A stretch of 64,000 nucleotides of DNA from Massilia agri (GCF_024753255.1 NZ_JANUHA010000001.1:434001-498000), one strand, 5' to 3'. Positions 1-8,415 are shown, counted from the first letter of the stretch. Notes: generated by a model from the sequence alone, not told the origin. Numbers and translations: made by a program.

Positions 1-470
1 ATGCCGATGGTCGGCGCATACCCGGCCGCCGATTCCCAGATGCGCGCCGCCTGGCGCTGCGAGAATTCGTAGGCATTGATCTCGCCCTCTAACAAGCTGC
101 GGATCTTGTCGGGGTTGATGCCGTCGACCACCAGGCGCAGGCCCTTCTGGACGAACTTGTCCTTCGTGCCCATGTACTGCTCGAGCGAGAGCAGGCCGTC
201 GCGGCGCGCGGAGAGACTCCACAGCGCGATTTCCTGCGACAGTTTCTGGCGTCCCGATTTGGGCGGGAAGAACACCCAGCGCAGCATGCGCATGCCCAGC
301 GCGAAGCTGCGCTTGTCGCTCTGCAGCAGCACGGCTCCGAAGGTGCCGACCACCACGATGGCGAAGGCCGCCGGCTGGACCAGCGAGGCGAACTTGCCGC
401 CATCGAGCGTATGGCCGACCAGGATGCCCGCGATCGCGAGCACCAGCCCGGCTACGCTTGCCCAGTCCAC
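1..470 (-). CDS. motC: Flagellar motor stator protein, MotA/MotC family (3' part beyond the window)
   Basis: Only the first 156 residues are inside the window; the gene runs off the left edge. The start is a GTG at 470-468, preceded by AAGGAG about 6 bases upstream; there is no ATG, and it overlaps the end of fliA by 19 bases. Two membrane segments are visible (about residues 4-20 and 33-50), followed by the cytoplasmic loop. That loop has the Arg/Glu pair (ARRDGLLSLE, Arg90 and Glu97) matching MotA residues known to contact the rotor protein FliG. The visible part ends at YAPTIG, where the third membrane segment of the family starts. MotA-type proteins form the proton-conducting stator with a MotB-type partner, which would be expected just beyond the edge. 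Position directly after fliA is like motC in Pseudomonas-type clusters. The family is certain; MotC rather than MotA is inferred from position. Confidence 0.85.
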   Translation of the reverse strand, partial: MDWASVAGLVLAIAGILVGHTLDGGKFASLVQPAAFAIVVVGTFGAVLLQSDKRSFALGMRMLRWVFFPPKSGRQKLSQEIALWSLSARRDGLLSLEQYMGTKDKFVQKGLRLVVDGINPDKIRSLLEGEINAYEFSQRQAARIWESAAGYAPTIG

Positions 471-1183
471 AACTGCTCCTTGAGGGCGGCGCGCAGGCGC
501 GAGACCGCCTGGGTGTGCAGCTGCGACACCCGCGACTCGCTGACGCCCATGACGGCGCCGATTTCCTTCAGATTCAGTTCTTCCTCATAGTAGAGGCCCA
601 TCAGCATCTTCTCGCGCGGCGGGAGATTGTCGATGGCGTCGATGACCGCCTGGCGGAAGCCCGTATCCAGCAGGCTGCGCAGCGGGTCGCTGTCGTCCAC
701 GGCATAGCGGTCGAGGAAGCCGTCGCTGCCGTCCTCGCTGTCGTGGAAATCTTCGTAGTAGACCAGCTGGTGGCCGCCCGAGTCGCCCAGCATTTCCTGG
801 TAGTCGGCGAGCGACATCTTGAGCGACTTGGCGATCTCGGATTCGCTGGCCGGACGGCCCAGGCGCTGCTGCAGCGCCTCCATCGCGGCCTCGACCTTGC
901 GCATGTTCTGGCGCGTGCTGCGCGGCATCCAGTCGCTGTTGCGCAGCTCGTCGAGCATGGCGCCACGGATGCGCAGCACCGCATAGGTCTCGAACTGGGC
1001 CCCGTGGTTGTCCTCGTAGCGGTTGATCGCGTCGAGCAGGCCCATCATGCCCGCCTGGACCAGGTCATCGACTTCCACCGAAGGCGGCAGCTTGGCCTTC
1101 ATGTGGTGGGCAAGGCGCTTCACCAACGGCATGTGCTCCGTCAGCAAATGGTTCTTGTCCGCTTTCCCTTTGACCGTGTACAT
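452..1183 (-). CDS. fliA: RNA polymerase sigma factor FliA (sigma-28)
   Basis: This 243-residue protein has the usual FliA length and domain order. Sigma region 2 spans about residues 15-88 and includes VDDLVQAGMMGLLDAI and the promoter-opening segment around RIRGAMLDELR. Region 3 lies at about 95-150. Region 4, with its helix-turn-helix (NLKEIGAVMGVSESRVSQLH), is near the C-terminus. FliA directs transcription of late flagellar genes (flagellin, motor, chemotaxis) and is held by the anti-sigma factor FlgM until the hook is complete. It follows flhF-flhG on the same strand but is separated from flhG by 172 bases filled by a dispersed repeat. The ribosome binding site before the ATG is weak (purine-rich AAGAGAAAAAGAAC). 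A start at Met18 is possible but would cut into region 1/2. Confidence 0.95.
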   Translation of the reverse strand: MYTVKGKADKNHLLTEHMPLVKRLAHHMKAKLPPSVEVDDLVQAGMMGLLDAINRYEDNHGAQFETYAVLRIRGAMLDELRNSDWMPRSTRQNMRKVEAAMEALQQRLGRPASESEIAKSLKMSLADYQEMLGDSGGHQLVYYEDFHDSEDGSDGFLDRYAVDDSDPLRSLLDTGFRQAVIDAIDNLPPREKMLMGLYYEEELNLKEIGAVMGVSESRVSQLHTQAVSRLRAALKEQLWTGQA

Positions 1184-1218
1184 GCGTTAGTGTTCTTTTT
1201 CTCTTGGTTTGGCTTGTC

Positions 1219-1343
1219 GTAGGGTGGGCAATTTCGTAATTCAGGCCACTGGCCTGAATTACTGCCCACGCGTTCAACTACACCTGGCGTTACCACTCCA
1301 CATGCCATAGTTGAACGCGTGGGCGGAGGACCGCCCACCCTAC
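1219..1343. repeat. Dispersed two-unit inverted repeat, copy 1
   Basis: The element is bounded by GTAGGGTGGGC on the left and its exact reverse complement on the right. Inside, GCGTTCAACTA on the left faces TAGTTGAACGC on the right. The left unit carries a perfect 12-bp-arm hairpin with a 3-base loop (1236-1262, core GGCCACTGGCC). It fills the gap between flhG and fliA. Five further copies are in this window. Confidence 0.9.
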
Positions 1344-1355
1344 CACTGCCTGAAT

Positions 1356-2141
1356 TCATGCCCGCATTGCATGCAGCGCGAACTTGCCGGCCAGGCGGCG
1401 GAACGCAACCGATGCACCCGCCAGCGGGAAGGCATCGACCACGGCCCGCCCCAGGCGCGCAGCCCGGTGCAGGTACTCGTCGGCCGGCACCGAGCCCATC
1501 GAGCTCAGGCTGACCGCCAGGTAACGGCTTGCTGCGGTAGACATATTATCGTATACAACCTTGGCCTCGGCCTCTGTCGCGCCAGTAACCAGGATGCCGA
1601 AGGGGCGGCGGCCCAGTTGCTGGGACAGGCGCTTGATCAGGGCATAGGCATTCGTGATCGAAGCGGCCGAGGTTCCCACCTGCACCACGATCTCGGACGA
1701 GGCCATCAGCGGCAGCGGAAATTCGCCGTCCGGGCCCAGTTCGCCGTCGACCATCACGATGCCGGCCTGCTTGACCAGCACGTCGAAGGTCTTGGCCAGG
1801 CGCCGGGTGTCCGTGTTGCCGACGGGAGTGCCGAGGGTGGCCACCGAAAAGCCCTGGGGCACGGCGTGCATCACCTGGTTCAGGGCCGCTTCCTGGCGCG
1901 CCACGCTGGCCAGCGTGGCCGAACGGTTCAGGCCGAGGCGGCGGGCCACGCCGTAGTCGCGCTCGCAGGCGTCGACGATCAGGACGTCGTTGCCGGTCTG
2001 GGCCAGCGAGGCGCCCAGGTTGACCAGCATGGCGCCCTTGTCGTCTTCAGGGGTGGCGGACAGAAAAGTCACGATGCGCGGGCGCGGGCCCTGCAGCATC
2101 CGGCGCAGGCCTTCGGCCTGGTCGAAATCGAAACTAGCCAA
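1356..2141 (-). CDS. flhG: FlhG/FleN-like MinD-family protein with degenerate P-loop
   Basis: FlhG proteins are MinD-type ATPases that work with FlhF to control flagellar number and placement. This 261-residue protein starts with an FDQAEGLRRML segment resembling the FlhF-activating N-terminal helix of the family (DQAxxLR). The MinD fold can be followed through VLIVDAC and a late GILVTGATE strand. However, the place of the Walker A motif reads SATPEDDKGAM (residues 28-38): the signature Lys and all the P-loop glycines of GKGGVGKT are gone, and only the second Lys (Lys35) aligns. The segment where switch residues are expected reads VMVDGELGPDG. It overlaps the end of flhF by 8 bases, indicating translational coupling. 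Position and N-terminus make the FlhG role likely; ATP hydrolysis is doubtful. Confidence 0.85.
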   Translation of the reverse strand: MASFDFDQAEGLRRMLQGPRPRIVTFLSATPEDDKGAMLVNLGASLAQTGNDVLIVDACERDYGVARRLGLNRSATLASVARQEAALNQVMHAVPQGFSVATLGTPVGNTDTRRLAKTFDVLVKQAGIVMVDGELGPDGEFPLPLMASSEIVVQVGTSAASITNAYALIKRLSQQLGRRPFGILVTGATEAEAKVVYDNMSTAASRYLAVSLSSMGSVPADEYLHRAARLGRAVVDAFPLAGASVAFRRLAGKFALHAMRA

Positions 2142-3588
2142 GGTGCACCTCGCGCATGCTGCGGTCTGCGGCGGCCGCGGACATCATCATCGGCAGGTCG
2201 GCGTCGCCGAACTGGTTTGCGGCGTTGCGGGTATTGCGGAAGGCGCGGTCGATCAGCATGGCGCGGTCAGCCAGGTGCAGGTCTTCCGGCACGCGCTGGC
2301 CGTTCGAGATGTAGTGCAGGTTCAGCTTCTGGCGGATCACGACGTCCAGCACATTGCCGATCGAGGCGGCTTCGTCCAGCTTGGTCATGATGCAGCCGGC
2401 CAGGCCGCTGCCCTGGTAGGCGCGCACCACTTCATTCAGGGTCTCGTTGGTCGAGGTCGCGTTCAGGCACAGCAGGCGCTTTACGTCGGCGCCGGACTCG
2501 CTCAGCATGGCGACCTGCTCGGTCACCATCTGGTCGCGCTGCGACATGCCGATGGTGTCGATCAGCACGGTGTGCTTGTTTTTCAGTTCTTTCAGGGCGA
2601 TGCGCAGGTCGGCCTCATCCTTCACCGAGTGCACCATCACGCCCAGGATCTTGCCGTAGATGCGCAGCTGCTCGTGGCCGCCGATACGATAGGCATCGGT
2701 GGTGATCAGGGCCAGCTTGTCCGGGCCGTGGCGCATCACGCAGCGGGCCGCCAGCTTGGCGGTGGTGGTGGTCTTGCCGACGCCGGTCGGGCCGACCAGG
2801 GCGAACACGCCGCCACGGTTCAGGAGGTCGTCTTCGTTGGTGATGGTGGTCAGGTTGCGGGCCAGGACGGTCTTGATCCAGCGCAGCGCGTCGGCGGCGT
2901 CCTTGGTGGCCGGCATTTTTTCGATGAGGTAGCGCGCCAGGGTCGCCGAGAAGCCGGCGGCCAGCATCTCGCGCAGCACGGCGGCCTTCTGCGGCTCGCG
3001 CTGGGCGGTGGCGTTCCAGGACAGCTCGGCCAGCTGGGTCTCCATCAGGCCGCGCATGGCGCGGATCTCGCTCATCATGCCGCTCATCTCGGCGGCAGCG
3101 GATTCCTTGGCCTGGGCGATGGCGGCGCTCATCATCTGGGTCATGGCGGCCATGTCGATGCCCGGCTCCGGGGTCGGGGCGCGGCGGTTGACGTAGGTCG
3201 GCGGGATTTCCGGCTCGATGGCGGGAGCGGCACGGCGCTCGACATAGGGTTGGCCGGCGAACGGATCCGTCATCGACGGTGCGGCGGCGCGCGCGGCCGG
3301 CTGCTGGCGCACTTGTGGCTGCGGATCGCGGGCAGCGGCGGCGAAGGCGCTGCGCGAGAAGGTCGGTTCCGGGTCGAAATCGCTGTCGAAGGCGCTGAAG
3401 GCGGCCGGCTGCGGCTCCTCGATGGCCGGGGCGGACAGCGAGGCGACGTCGTCGTTGTCCAGCGCCAGGATCTCGACCACGCCGTCGACCGGGCGATTCG
3501 AGAGGATGACCGCGTCAGGACCCAGCGCTTCGCGCACTTTGCGCAATGCATCCCTGGAAGTCGCTGCAGTAAATTTCTTCACGTTCAT
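2134..3588 (-). CDS. flhF: Flagellar biosynthesis GTPase FlhF
   Basis: FlhF is an SRP-family GTPase that marks the site of flagellar assembly, and FlhG regulates it. The 484-residue protein has the family's variable, Pro/Ala-rich B domain (about 55-145), a helical N domain (about 150-255) and a G domain. G1 is GPTGVGKT at residues 266-273, followed by TTDAYRIGGHEQL, the DTIGMSQRD G3 region and the TKLDEAASIG G4 region. The ATG is preceded by GCGGAGAACAAG, a good ribosome binding site. The gene lies downstream of flhA in the usual order, but about 1 kb of oppositely oriented DNA separates the two, so flhF probably has its own promoter between 3589 and 3830. No clear -10/-35 pair was recognised there. 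Confidence 0.96.
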   Translation of the reverse strand: MNVKKFTAATSRDALRKVREALGPDAVILSNRPVDGVVEILALDNDDVASLSAPAIEEPQPAAFSAFDSDFDPEPTFSRSAFAAAARDPQPQVRQQPAARAAAPSMTDPFAGQPYVERRAAPAIEPEIPPTYVNRRAPTPEPGIDMAAMTQMMSAAIAQAKESAAAEMSGMMSEIRAMRGLMETQLAELSWNATAQREPQKAAVLREMLAAGFSATLARYLIEKMPATKDAADALRWIKTVLARNLTTITNEDDLLNRGGVFALVGPTGVGKTTTTAKLAARCVMRHGPDKLALITTDAYRIGGHEQLRIYGKILGVMVHSVKDEADLRIALKELKNKHTVLIDTIGMSQRDQMVTEQVAMLSESGADVKRLLCLNATSTNETLNEVVRAYQGSGLAGCIMTKLDEAASIGNVLDVVIRQKLNLHYISNGQRVPEDLHLADRAMLIDRAFRNTRNAANQFGDADLPMMMSAAAADRSMREVHLG

Positions 3589-3830
3589 CTTGTTCTCCGC
3601 ACTTCAATCATGTTCGCCGCGGGCGAAACCGCCCGTCCATAGCCAGCATTATTGGCGATGCCGTGAGGAAACCATCGTGGGAGAAAGAAGGGGAAATGGG
3701 CCTATTTCCAAAGGCGGACCGCACGCGGGGCTCAGCCAGCCCTAGATGTCCGGGTCTTGCGAGAGCTCAGCAAGCGCTTGAGCTGATTCACTACGATCTA
3801 AAGCTTGCAGTCCTTTACCAGGAGGAGTCG

Positions 3831-4289
3831 ATGCTAGAGTGCTCGTTCGATCTCAACGGAAAGCCGATGAGCGCAGTTAAACTGAACAAGATGCTATTTC
3901 CGGCGTTTTCCGGCCTTGGCGCGCATGCGAACCGGCGGGAGTTCGCTTGTCATGCCAGCGTCGGGCCGATTCCTCCCGGGGTGTACTACATCGTGGATCG
4001 CCAGTCCGGGGGCCGGCTTGGTGTCTTCCGTGATCTCTTTAGCGACAAATCAGACTGGTTTGCTCTTTACGCGATGGACAAAAAAATTGACGACGAAACC
4101 TTCTGCAACAATGTGAAACGAGGAAGTTTTCGACTTCACCCCAAGGGCAACCTTGGTATCAGCCAAGGTTGCATCACCATCGACAAGCGCGCCGATTTCA
4201 ATACTCTGCGTACCCACATCAAAGCCGGCGGCCAGATCGCCATCCCCGGCAGCGAGCTCAAAGCGTACGGGCGGGTGACGGTCAAGTGA
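3831..4289 (+). CDS. DUF2778/Tlde1-type predicted L,D-transpeptidase-fold effector
   Basis: The reading frame is open from 3663, but the start chosen is the ATG at 3831 because AGGAGG lies 5 bases upstream and family members begin with MLECSF-like sequence. The resulting 152-residue protein shows the DUF2778 pattern throughout: PAFSGLG (24-30), GPIPPGVYYIVDRQSGGRLG (45-64), WFALYAMD, and the catalytic box SFRLHPKG..GISQGC with His103 and Cys114. Relatives such as Salmonella Tlde1 are type VI secretion effectors that cut or exchange peptidoglycan tetrapeptides using this His/Cys pair. No signal peptide is visible, so delivery by a secretion machine is plausible, but no vgrG or tss gene is nearby. 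Base composition is lower in GC than the flanking flagellar genes. The stop overlaps the next gene in a GTGA arrangement. Confidence 0.85.
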   Translation: MLECSFDLNGKPMSAVKLNKMLFPAFSGLGAHANRREFACHASVGPIPPGVYYIVDRQSGGRLGVFRDLFSDKSDWFALYAMDKKIDDETFCNNVKRGSFRLHPKGNLGISQGCITIDKRADFNTLRTHIKAGGQIAIPGSELKAYGRVTVK

Positions 4290-4564
4290 AAACGGCCAGC
4301 GCGCGCATCGCACTTCTCGTCTGGATCCTCGTTGCCACTGCAGCGCTGGCGCACTTATGGATCGCTCGTCCAGACCTGGGACCGCATATGCCTCCCGCTA
4401 TTTCACTCTGGCTACTTGAACTGTATGGCTCAAGCAACGGGGAGGAGCTGCGCGATCTCGAAACCCTGGTCGCGCTCGCTTGCTCATTCTTTGCCGTGCT
4501 CCTCCTGACCGCTTCGAGCCTGATCCTCTGGCGGCGACTGGGAAAGGGCGCGAAAACTTCCTAG
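4286..4564 (+). CDS. Small two-helix membrane protein, putative immunity partner of the DUF2778 protein
   Basis: The start is a GTG at 4286 inside the GTGA overlap with the upstream toxin-like gene, a classic sign of coupled translation. The protein has 92 residues. It has a first hydrophobic segment at about 8-25, a second at about 60-82, and an acidic loop between them (GEELRDLE). The C-terminus is basic (WRRLGKGAK). I do not recognise a named family. A small inner-membrane protein encoded immediately after a periplasm-acting peptidoglycan enzyme is the usual arrangement for an immunity protein, which is the inference here. It ends 33 bases before the convergent flhA stop. It could instead be an anchoring partner of unknown function. 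Confidence 0.6.
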   Translation: MKTASARIALLVWILVATAALAHLWIARPDLGPHMPPAISLWLLELYGSSNGEELRDLETLVALACSFFAVLLLTASSLILWRRLGKGAKTS

Positions 4565-4597
4565 CACCAAACATTCTTCGCCGCTTGCCCTCCCCTA

Positions 4598-6733
4598 TTA
4601 CATCGGCACGCCAACCAGGCTGGTCACCCGGATCGTCTTGGACTCCGGAACCTCATTGTGCGACAGCACCTTCAGCTGCGGCACCGCGCGGCGCAGGAAG
4701 CGCGACAGCAACACGCGCAGCGGGGCCGGCACCAGCAGCACGGGGGTGTGGCCCATCTGCTCCTGCTGCTGGGCGGCATTCGCCGCCTGTTGCGCGATCG
4801 TGTCGGCCAGGCCCGGCTCGATGCCGGTACCGTCGCCGCCCGCCCCCATGGCCTGCATCAGCAGGCGCTCGAGGCGGTTGTCCAGGGTCATGACCGACAG
4901 CTCGTTGGTGCCCGGGAACAGTTGCTGGACGATGGCGCGGCCCAGGGCCACGCGGACCATGGCGGTCAGCTCGTTCGGATCCTGGGTCTGGCCCGCGTAT
5001 TCCGACAGCGCCTCGATGATGGTGCGCATGTCGCGGATGTGCACGCCTTCCTGCAGCAGGTTTTGCAGGACCTTCTGCAGGGTCGACAGGGAAACGACCT
5101 TCGGCACCAGCTCGTCGACCAATTTCGGGGTTTCCTTACCCAGGTGGTCGAGCAGCGCCTGCACTTCCAGGCGGCCCAGCAGTTCCGAGGCGTGCATGGT
5201 GATCAGGTGGTTCAGGTGGGTCGCCACCACGGTGCCGGCGTCGACCACGGTGTAGCCCAGGCTCTGGGCTTCGTCGCGCAGGCTGGCGTCGATCCAGGTG
5301 GCGGGCAGGCCAAAGGCGGGGTCGGTGGTCACCAGGCCCGGCAGCGTGCCGCTGGCCATGCCCGGGTTGATCGCCAGGAACTGGCCGTTCATCGCTTCGC
5401 CCGCGCCCACTTCCACGCCCTTCAGGGTGATGCGGTAGGCCGAGGGTTTCAGCTCCAGGTTGTCGCGGATGTGCACCGGCGGCGCCAGGAAGCCGACTTC
5501 CTGGGCGAACTTCTTGCGGATGCCCTTGATGCGCTTGAGCAGCTCGCCGCCCTGGTTCTTGTCGACCAGGGGAATCAGGCGGTAGCCCACTTCCAGGCCC
5601 AGGGTGTCGACCGGCATGACGTCCTGCCAGGTCGCCTCTTCCGACTCGGCCGGCGCACCTGCGCCACCCGCGCCACCCGCGGCGCCACCTGCGGCGGCTG
5701 CCGCTTCGGCCTCCGCGGCTTCCCGGGCCGGCTGGTCCTTCTTGCGCTTGGCGATCATGTAGCCGCCGCCGCACAGGACGCTGCCCAGCAGCAGGAAGAC
5801 CAGGTTCGGCATGCCCGGGATCATGCCCAGGGCGAAGATGATGCCGCCGGTGATGTACAGGGCCTCCGGCCGGGCGAACAGCTGGTTGGTCACCTGGCTG
5901 CTGATGTCGTCTTCGTTGGCCACGCGCGAGACCACCATACCGGCGGCGATCGAGATGATCAGCGAGGGGATCTGCGCCACCAGGCCGTCACCGATGGCCA
6001 GCAGCGTATAGGTTTCCGCCGCCTGGCCTGCGGCCAGGTCGTGCTGCACGATGCCGACGATCAGGCCGCCGATCACGTTGATCAGGGTGATCATGATGCC
6101 GGCGACGGCGTCGCCCTTGACGTATTTCGAGGCGCCGTCCATCGCGCCATAGAATTCGGCTTCCTGCGCCACTTCGTTGCGGCGCTTGCGGGCGTCGGCT
6201 TCGCCGATCAGGCCGGCGTTCAGGTCGGCGTCGATCGCCATCTGCTTGCCCGGCATCGCGTCCAGGGCGAAGCGCGCGCCGACTTCCGCGATACGGCCCG
6301 CGCCCTTGGTCACGACCGAGAAGTTAATGATCGTCAGGATGATGAAGACGACGATACCGACGGTGAAGTTACCGCCGATCAGGAAGTGGCCGAAGGCTTC
6401 GACCACCTTGCCGGCGGCGGCGCCGCCGGTGTGGCCCTCGGTGAGGACGATGCGGGTAGAAGCGACGTTGAGCGCCAGGCGCAACATCGTGGAGATCAGG
6501 AGGATGGCCGGGAAAGCCATGAAGTCGAGCGGCTTGACCGTGTACAGGGCGGTCAAGAGCACGATGACGGACAGCGCGATGTTAAAGCTGAAGAACACGT
6601 CCAGCACGAAGGCCGGCAGCGGCAGGATCATCATCGCCAGCAGGACGACGATGAAGATCGGGGCGGCGAGCGCGCTGGCGCCCTTGGCCGCAAGGCCGTT
6701 CGCCCATGCCGGCAGTTTGATGCTGTTGTTCAT
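4598..6733 (-). CDS. flhA: Flagellar type III export gate protein FlhA
   Basis: FlhA forms the nonameric export gate of the flagellar type III secretion system; its cytoplasmic domain docks chaperone-substrate complexes. The 711-residue protein has the expected multi-span N-terminal half (about residues 20-330), with the signature RFALDAMPGKQMAIDADL at 154-171. A linker follows, and then the large cytoplasmic domain (about 370-711). The linker is enriched in Ala and Gly (about 340-365), a lineage-typical low-complexity stretch. The start ATG shares one base with the stop of flhB (TAATG), so the two are translationally coupled. The flhBA order is standard. Confidence 0.97.
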   Translation of the reverse strand: MNNSIKLPAWANGLAAKGASALAAPIFIVVLLAMMILPLPAFVLDVFFSFNIALSVIVLLTALYTVKPLDFMAFPAILLISTMLRLALNVASTRIVLTEGHTGGAAAGKVVEAFGHFLIGGNFTVGIVVFIILTIINFSVVTKGAGRIAEVGARFALDAMPGKQMAIDADLNAGLIGEADARKRRNEVAQEAEFYGAMDGASKYVKGDAVAGIMITLINVIGGLIVGIVQHDLAAGQAAETYTLLAIGDGLVAQIPSLIISIAAGMVVSRVANEDDISSQVTNQLFARPEALYITGGIIFALGMIPGMPNLVFLLLGSVLCGGGYMIAKRKKDQPAREAAEAEAAAAAGGAAGGAGGAGAPAESEEATWQDVMPVDTLGLEVGYRLIPLVDKNQGGELLKRIKGIRKKFAQEVGFLAPPVHIRDNLELKPSAYRITLKGVEVGAGEAMNGQFLAINPGMASGTLPGLVTTDPAFGLPATWIDASLRDEAQSLGYTVVDAGTVVATHLNHLITMHASELLGRLEVQALLDHLGKETPKLVDELVPKVVSLSTLQKVLQNLLQEGVHIRDMRTIIEALSEYAGQTQDPNELTAMVRVALGRAIVQQLFPGTNELSVMTLDNRLERLLMQAMGAGGDGTGIEPGLADTIAQQAANAAQQQEQMGHTPVLLVPAPLRVLLSRFLRRAVPQLKVLSHNEVPESKTIRVTSLVGVPM

Positions 6734-7908
6734 TAATGCAACACTCCGTTATTGCTTCCAGGGCCCTTGTAGGCCGGGTCATTCGGGTCCATCTCGGCCG
6801 GCACCGCCAGTTTCGTCGGACGATCCGGGTAGATGCCCTCGCCTTTCTTGTAGGCGCGCAGCTGGTAGACGTAGGCCAGGACTTCCGCCACCGCCGAGAA
6901 CAGCTTTTCGGGGATCTCTTCGTCGATGTCGGTGTGCTTGTACAGCGCACGGGCCAGGGCCGGAGCTTCCAGCAGGGTCACTTTATGCTCGGCGCCCAGT
7001 TCGCGGATCTTGGCAGCCACGTCGTCCACGCCCTTGGCCACCACGCGCGGCGCGCCCTTCTGGCCGTCGGTGTACTTCAGCGCCACCGCATAGTGGGTCG
7101 GGTTGGTGACGATCACATCCGCAGTAGGGACATTCTGCATCATGCGGCCGCGCGCCATTTCGCGCTGCATCTGGCGAATCTTGCCCTTAATCTGAGGATT
7201 GCCGTCCGATTCCTTGGATTCCTGGATCACTTCCTGGCGCGTCATCTTCATCTTGTCGTGGTAGTGATAAAGCTGCCACGGGGCGTCGATCAGCGCGATC
7301 ACGCCATAGGCGCCGACGATGAAGAGGAAGGCCTTGGCCATCAGCTCGCCCACGTGGGTGCTGCCGACATTGAGCGGCTCCAGCGCCAGGCCGAGCATCG
7401 CGTCCTTCTCGCCCATGATGACCACCCAGGCCACGGCGCCGATCACCAGGGTCTTGGCGACGGCCTTCAGGAGTTCGACCAGGGAATTGGTGGAGACCAT
7501 GTTGCCGATGCCCGTGATCGGGTTCAGCTTCATGAAGTTCGGCATGAACGCCTTGCTGGAGAAGTTCCAGCCGCCGATCAGGAGCGGCGAGGCGAGCGCG
7601 ATCAGCATGATGGCGCCGGCCAGCGGCAGGCAGGCGAGCAGCACCGCCACCAGGTCGGTGGTGATGCGTTCGATCAGGATCGAGGGGTTGTAGACCTGTT
7701 CACGATTCAGCGACAGGCCCGACTGGAGGGCAAGCTCGAGCTTGCCGACGAGCGAGCCGCCGGTCATCCACAGGCCGGCGCCTGCGACCATCAGGACAGC
7801 AAACGTGGCAAGTTCGCGCGACCTGGGAACGTCGCCTTCTTCGCGGGCTTTATCGAGCCTTTGTTGTGACGCTGGTTCTGTCTTTTCTGCGTCGCTGTCG
7901 CCTGCCAT
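6733..7908 (-). CDS. flhB: Flagellar type III export switch protein FlhB
   Basis: FlhB sits at the cytoplasmic side of the export gate and switches substrate class from rod/hook to filament after self-cleavage. The 391-residue protein has four membrane segments (about 33-55, 88-115, 145-170 and 185-210) and a cytoplasmic tail. The autocleavage motif NPTH is at 269-272, the same numbering as in Salmonella. The N-terminus (EKTEPASQQRLDKAREEGDVPRSREL) is the conserved FlhB opening. The start has AGGAG upstream (ACAGGAGCGCGGTGG). It is the first gene of the local minus-strand flagellar run, and a possible regulator site lies about 80-100 bases upstream. Confidence 0.97.
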   Translation of the reverse strand: MAGDSDAEKTEPASQQRLDKAREEGDVPRSRELATFAVLMVAGAGLWMTGGSLVGKLELALQSGLSLNREQVYNPSILIERITTDLVAVLLACLPLAGAIMLIALASPLLIGGWNFSSKAFMPNFMKLNPITGIGNMVSTNSLVELLKAVAKTLVIGAVAWVVIMGEKDAMLGLALEPLNVGSTHVGELMAKAFLFIVGAYGVIALIDAPWQLYHYHDKMKMTRQEVIQESKESDGNPQIKGKIRQMQREMARGRMMQNVPTADVIVTNPTHYAVALKYTDGQKGAPRVVAKGVDDVAAKIRELGAEHKVTLLEAPALARALYKHTDIDEEIPEKLFSAVAEVLAYVYQLRAYKKGEGIYPDRPTKLAVPAEMDPNDPAYKGPGSNNGVLH

Positions 7909-7989
7909 CCACCGCGCTCCTGTTGGGTACGTCTACCGAAAACAGGATTATCTCAGGTGTTGCCGTACGGCTAGAAGCGAAACAGGCTC

Positions 7990-8008
7990 GCAAATACCCG
8001 CTATTTGC
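7990..8008. promoter_or_regulatory. Inverted repeat upstream of flhB, possible FlhDC-type operator
   Basis: GCAAATA and TATTTGC face each other across CCCGC. Read on the minus strand, one half contains AAATAGCG, the right half of the published FlhD4C2 box consensus. The site is 82 bases upstream of the flhB start codon, a reasonable place for a class II flagellar operator. The inverted repeat is directly visible; assignment to FlhDC is an inference. Confidence 0.35.
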
Positions 8009-8082
8009 ACTTGTTTGCAGGAAAGCGACTCAGCAGTGAACGCCGAGCCGCTGTTTTGCTGGCAGCTTGCCAACAGCACTGG

Positions 8083-8415
8083 TCAAACTGGAACGGCCGC
8101 GCTGGCGTAACGATTCGGCTTGCTTTCCTGGGCGAGCAGGACGATAACAGCGATCCAACCGATGATCGGGATCAGGAGAAGCAGCTGCCACCAGCCGCTG
8201 CGGTCGGTGTCGTGCAGGCGGCGGGCGCCGGCGGCCAGCGAAGGAATGATGGTGGCCAGGTTGAAGATCGCTGCGACCGTATCGCTGGCCATGCTCAGCA
8301 CGAGTCCCGTCAGTACAAGGAAGAGAAAGAACCACCAGTACTCGGAACGCGAAGCGGTGCCGTCGAAGGTAGCGTATTTGCTGAAGCAGGTGGAGATCGA
8401 TTCGGTGAAGGTCAT
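8083..8415 (-). CDS. DUF805 family membrane protein
   Basis: The start is placed at the ATG at 8415 because the family begins with a short amphipathic stretch (here MTFTESISTCFSKYATFDGTASR) followed by SEYWWFFLF. This gives 110 residues rather than the longer open frame starting at 8493. Three hydrophobic segments follow, with the hallmark ARRLHDTDRSGWWQLL between the second and third. DUF805 proteins are small inner-membrane proteins of unknown function, common in Proteobacteria. The gene stands alone between flhB and a secreted glycosidase, with no obvious operon partner. Confidence 0.88.
   Translation of the reverse strand: MTFTESISTCFSKYATFDGTASRSEYWWFFLFLVLTGLVLSMASDTVAAIFNLATIIPSLAAGARRLHDTDRSGWWQLLLLIPIIGWIAVIVLLAQESKPNRYASAAVPV

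Noticed and set aside
3663..3830. 56-residue N-terminal extension of the DUF2778 protein
   Set aside because: It lacks coding character, while AGGAGG sits 5 bases before the ATG at 3831 and family members start at that residue.
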